From Legionella rowbothamii (GTDB lineage Bacteria; Pseudomonadota; Gammaproteobacteria; Legionellales; Legionellaceae), in contig NZ_CAAAIM010000001.1 of assembly GCF_900639985.1 (NCBI RefSeq), positions 1,054,001-1,118,000 of the forward strand: 64,000 nucleotides of DNA. Direction: 5' to 3'. Position 1 is the first letter of the stretch. The number at the start of each line of letters is the position of its first letter. Under the pieces are notes generated by a model. The model was not told the origin of the DNA, did no database searches, and was given only the letters and a program-made list of their open reading frames with translations. The position numbers and the translations under genes are program-made. Below, one piece after another: positions 62,190-64,000 of the stretch.

Positions 62190-63614
62190 ATGATGCATGA
62201 GCCAATCCAATTTGAAAGCCTTAGCCTTTCATTCCCCCATAAAACCTGTTTTGCCGATTTTTCTGGTCAGATTCCCCATGGCAGTCGGATTGCGATCATT
62301 GGACGTAATGGTTCTGGAAAATCCAGCTTACTGAAACTATTTGCCGGGTTAGAAACTGCAGTTGAAGGCACGCTGTGCATTCCCAAAGATCTCCCCTGCG
62401 GATACATCCCCCAACTCGTTGATGTGTTTGATTCACTAAGTGGTGGGCAATGCTTTAATAAATTATTAACTCAGGCACTAGCTCATACCCCCGAGCTGCT
62501 ACTGCTTGATGAACCAACGAATCATTTAGATAGTCATAATCGACACTCATTGATACGACTGCTTTCTAATTTTCCCGGCACCTTGATTATGGTAACTCAT
62601 GACATGGACTTATTACAAAACACTATAGATACAATTTGGCATATTGAACAAAAACACATACACATCTTTACGGGATGTTATACCAACTATATGCGAGAGC
62701 AAGCCAAACAACGAATCGCCTTAGAGAACGAAATAAATCATGTCAGCCGAGAGAGAAAGCAAATGCATGCTAATCTGATGAAAGAACAGGAGCGTGCCAA
62801 AAGCAGCCGCCAATTAGGCGAAAAGCAAATGAACCAAAAAAAATGGCCTGCTCTTGTCTCCGGAACCAAAGTAAGAACTGCTCAAGAAACCTCCGGTCGT
62901 AAAAAACAGGCCTTAAACAATAAAAGACAAGAACTCACTGAACGTTTAACCGAATTGCACATAGAGGAAGTTCTTTCCCCCACATTTGTGTTAAACGGTA
63001 AGCCATCCAATCATGCTTTGGTAACAATTAGTGAAGGTCGGGTTCGTTATGCAACAAGCCCGTTTATTCTTCAGGACATTAGCATCGTCATTAAAGGCCA
63101 GGATCGTATAGCTATTCACGGCAATAATGGCAGCGGAAAATCCACTTTAATCAAAGCACTATTGACTGCCCCCAATTTAGTACGCACCGGAATGTGGTAT
63201 CTACCTCATGCAAAGGAAATAGGTTACCTGGATCAGCACTATCATAATTTGAGCCACGAAAACACAGTATGGCAAACATTGAGTTGTTTGTTACCTAATC
63301 GATCCTATACTGAAATCAGGAGGCATCTGAATGATTTTCTGTTTCGTAAAAATGAAGAGGTGGATGCTTTAGTTGAAACACTTTCAGGAGGAGAAAAAGC
63401 AAGGCTCTCTCTGGCACAGATTGCAGCGATCAATCCTAAGCTATTGATTTTAGATGAAATAACTAACAACTTGGATAGAGAAACCCGTGCTCACGTCATC
63501 CAGGTTCTTAAAGCCTACCCTGGAGCATTAATCGTTATTTCACATGACGCTGATTTTTTAGCAGAGATTGGTATCACCGCAAGCTATGAGATTAGGGATG
63601 GATTATTAAAATGA
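62190..63614 (+). CDS. ABC-F ATPase, antibiotic-resistance-like layout
   Basis: 474 residues with two nucleotide-binding domains joined by a helical linker (~165-255) and no membrane segment. NBD1: Walker A IIGRNGSGKSS, a short Q-loop (GYIPQLVDVFDSLSGGQ) that reaches the signature quickly, then LLLLDEPTNHLDSHNR. NBD2: HGNNGSGKSTLIKAL, LSGGEKARLSLAQI and LILDEITNNLD. The shortened first NBD is also found in ribosome-protection ABC-F proteins of the Msr/Vga kind. Both catalytic Glu residues are kept. The stop overlaps the start of an ABC exporter by 4 bases, an unusual pairing. Confidence 0.85.
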   Translation: MMHEPIQFESLSLSFPHKTCFADFSGQIPHGSRIAIIGRNGSGKSSLLKLFAGLETAVEGTLCIPKDLPCGYIPQLVDVFDSLSGGQCFNKLLTQALAHTPELLLLDEPTNHLDSHNRHSLIRLLSNFPGTLIMVTHDMDLLQNTIDTIWHIEQKHIHIFTGCYTNYMREQAKQRIALENEINHVSRERKQMHANLMKEQERAKSSRQLGEKQMNQKKWPALVSGTKVRTAQETSGRKKQALNNKRQELTERLTELHIEEVLSPTFVLNGKPSNHALVTISEGRVRYATSPFILQDISIVIKGQDRIAIHGNNGSGKSTLIKALLTAPNLVRTGMWYLPHAKEIGYLDQHYHNLSHENTVWQTLSCLLPNRSYTEIRRHLNDFLFRKNEEVDALVETLSGGEKARLSLAQIAAINPKLLILDEITNNLDRETRAHVIQVLKAYPGALIVISHDADFLAEIGITASYEIRDGLLK

Positions 63615-64000
63615 ATACACAAGTTTCACTTTATCAATTTTTTATTAAGCTATTAAAACCACATAAGTACTATGTTATTTCATTGCTTTTAGTAGCTTCA
63701 TATTGGGGAATTAATAATACGCTCTCTCCGTATGTACTTAAACTTATTATTGATAAAGTAACTGCTTTTGAGGGAAATAGAACTGCTGTATTCAATGCCG
63801 TTCTCCCCGAGGTAATTCTCTATATTGTATTATGGATAGTGATTGCTATTGCTATGCGCTTAGTAGATTGGATTCGTTTACAGCTATTTCCTCGCTTACG
63901 CTATGACATTGTCGATACCATGTTTTCTTATTTGAATCGCCATTCACATCGTTATTTTCAAAATAACTTTGCTGGCAGTCTCTCAAATAAGATCTCAGAT
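63611..64000 (+). CDS. ABC exporter, N-terminal membrane domain (3' end outside window)
   Basis: The first 130 codons, open to the right edge. ATGA overlap with the ABC-F stop. Residues show two membrane helices (~22-40, YYVISLLLVASYWGI and ~68-90, VILYIVLWIVIAIAM) and the coupling segment RLRYDIVDTMFSYLNRHSHR, typical of type I ABC exporters (MdlB/MsbA-like half-transporters). The ATPase domain would lie beyond the window. Likely pairs functionally with the ABC-F gene. Confidence 0.75.
   Translation, partial: MNTQVSLYQFFIKLLKPHKYYVISLLLVASYWGINNTLSPYVLKLIIDKVTAFEGNRTAVFNAVLPEVILYIVLWIVIAIAMRLVDWIRLQLFPRLRYDIVDTMFSYLNRHSHRYFQNNFAGSLSNKISD

Overview
The window looks like about 64 kb of chromosome from a Legionella species, probably not L. 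pneumophila. It is AT-rich, codes on both strands, and carries a typical gammaproteobacterial core (truD, pgi, proC, damX-aroB-aroK, pilMNOPQ, mrcA, trmL, an skp/OmpH-like chaperone gene, a family-4 uracil-DNA glycosylase). Scattered between these are proteins with eukaryote-like features typical of Dot/Icm effectors: ankyrin repeats, a C-terminal CaaX prenylation box, a mitochondrial-carrier-like fold, long coiled coils and possible cysteine-hydrolase domains. Effector status is inference throughout. No rRNA, tRNA, CRISPR array, insertion sequence or phage gene was recognised.

Region 1 (1-6.0 kb) is the most striking. It is a tightly packed operon holding the end of a DJ-1/PfpI-like gene, an aldono-lactone-oxidase-type flavoprotein, a 3-ketodihydrosphingosine-reductase-like SDR, and a 1116-residue fusion of fatty acyl-AMP ligase, acyl carrier protein and serine-palmitoyltransferase-like PLP synthase. 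Together these could activate a fatty acid, hold it on an internal carrier, condense it with an amino acid and reduce the ketone, making a sphingoid base. An 18-bp hairpin shared with the end of truD closes the operon.

Region 2 (6.0-23.6 kb) is mostly core: truD, pgi-proC, then damX-aroB-aroK-pilQPONM on the minus strand and mrcA on the plus strand. Two probable accessory genes interrupt it: an 887-residue repeat protein with a basic C-terminal motif, and a coiled-coil protein between pilM and mrcA, which are usually adjacent.

Region 3 (23.6-46 kb) is mixed. It contains small secreted Cys-rich proteins, a decayed gene, an osmoprotectant-type ABC importer with fused permease and binding domains, a CaaX-box protein ending CVIL, trmL, an internally duplicated hydrophobic protein, a NagA-like/kynureninase-like pair, an O-acyltransferase with SGNH domain, an ankyrin protein with a possible YopT-like Cys/His/Asp triad, a zinc alcohol dehydrogenase, a small lipoprotein missed by length cut-offs, a purine permease and a ClC transporter.

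Region 4 (46-64 kb) starts with an AT-rich gap holding three DnaA boxes. It continues with a YdgA-like protein, a second alcohol dehydrogenase, a run of probable accessory proteins (ankyrin, SGT/GHS-motif, Cys-His-Gln), a bestrophin, an amino-acid permease, an AidB-like dehydrogenase, a mitochondrial-carrier-like protein, the chaperone, the glycosylase, a LicD protein and an ABC-F protein translationally coupled to an ABC exporter cut by the window end. Several intergenic gaps hold related inverted repeats (GTAGG...CCTAC), often where genes converge.
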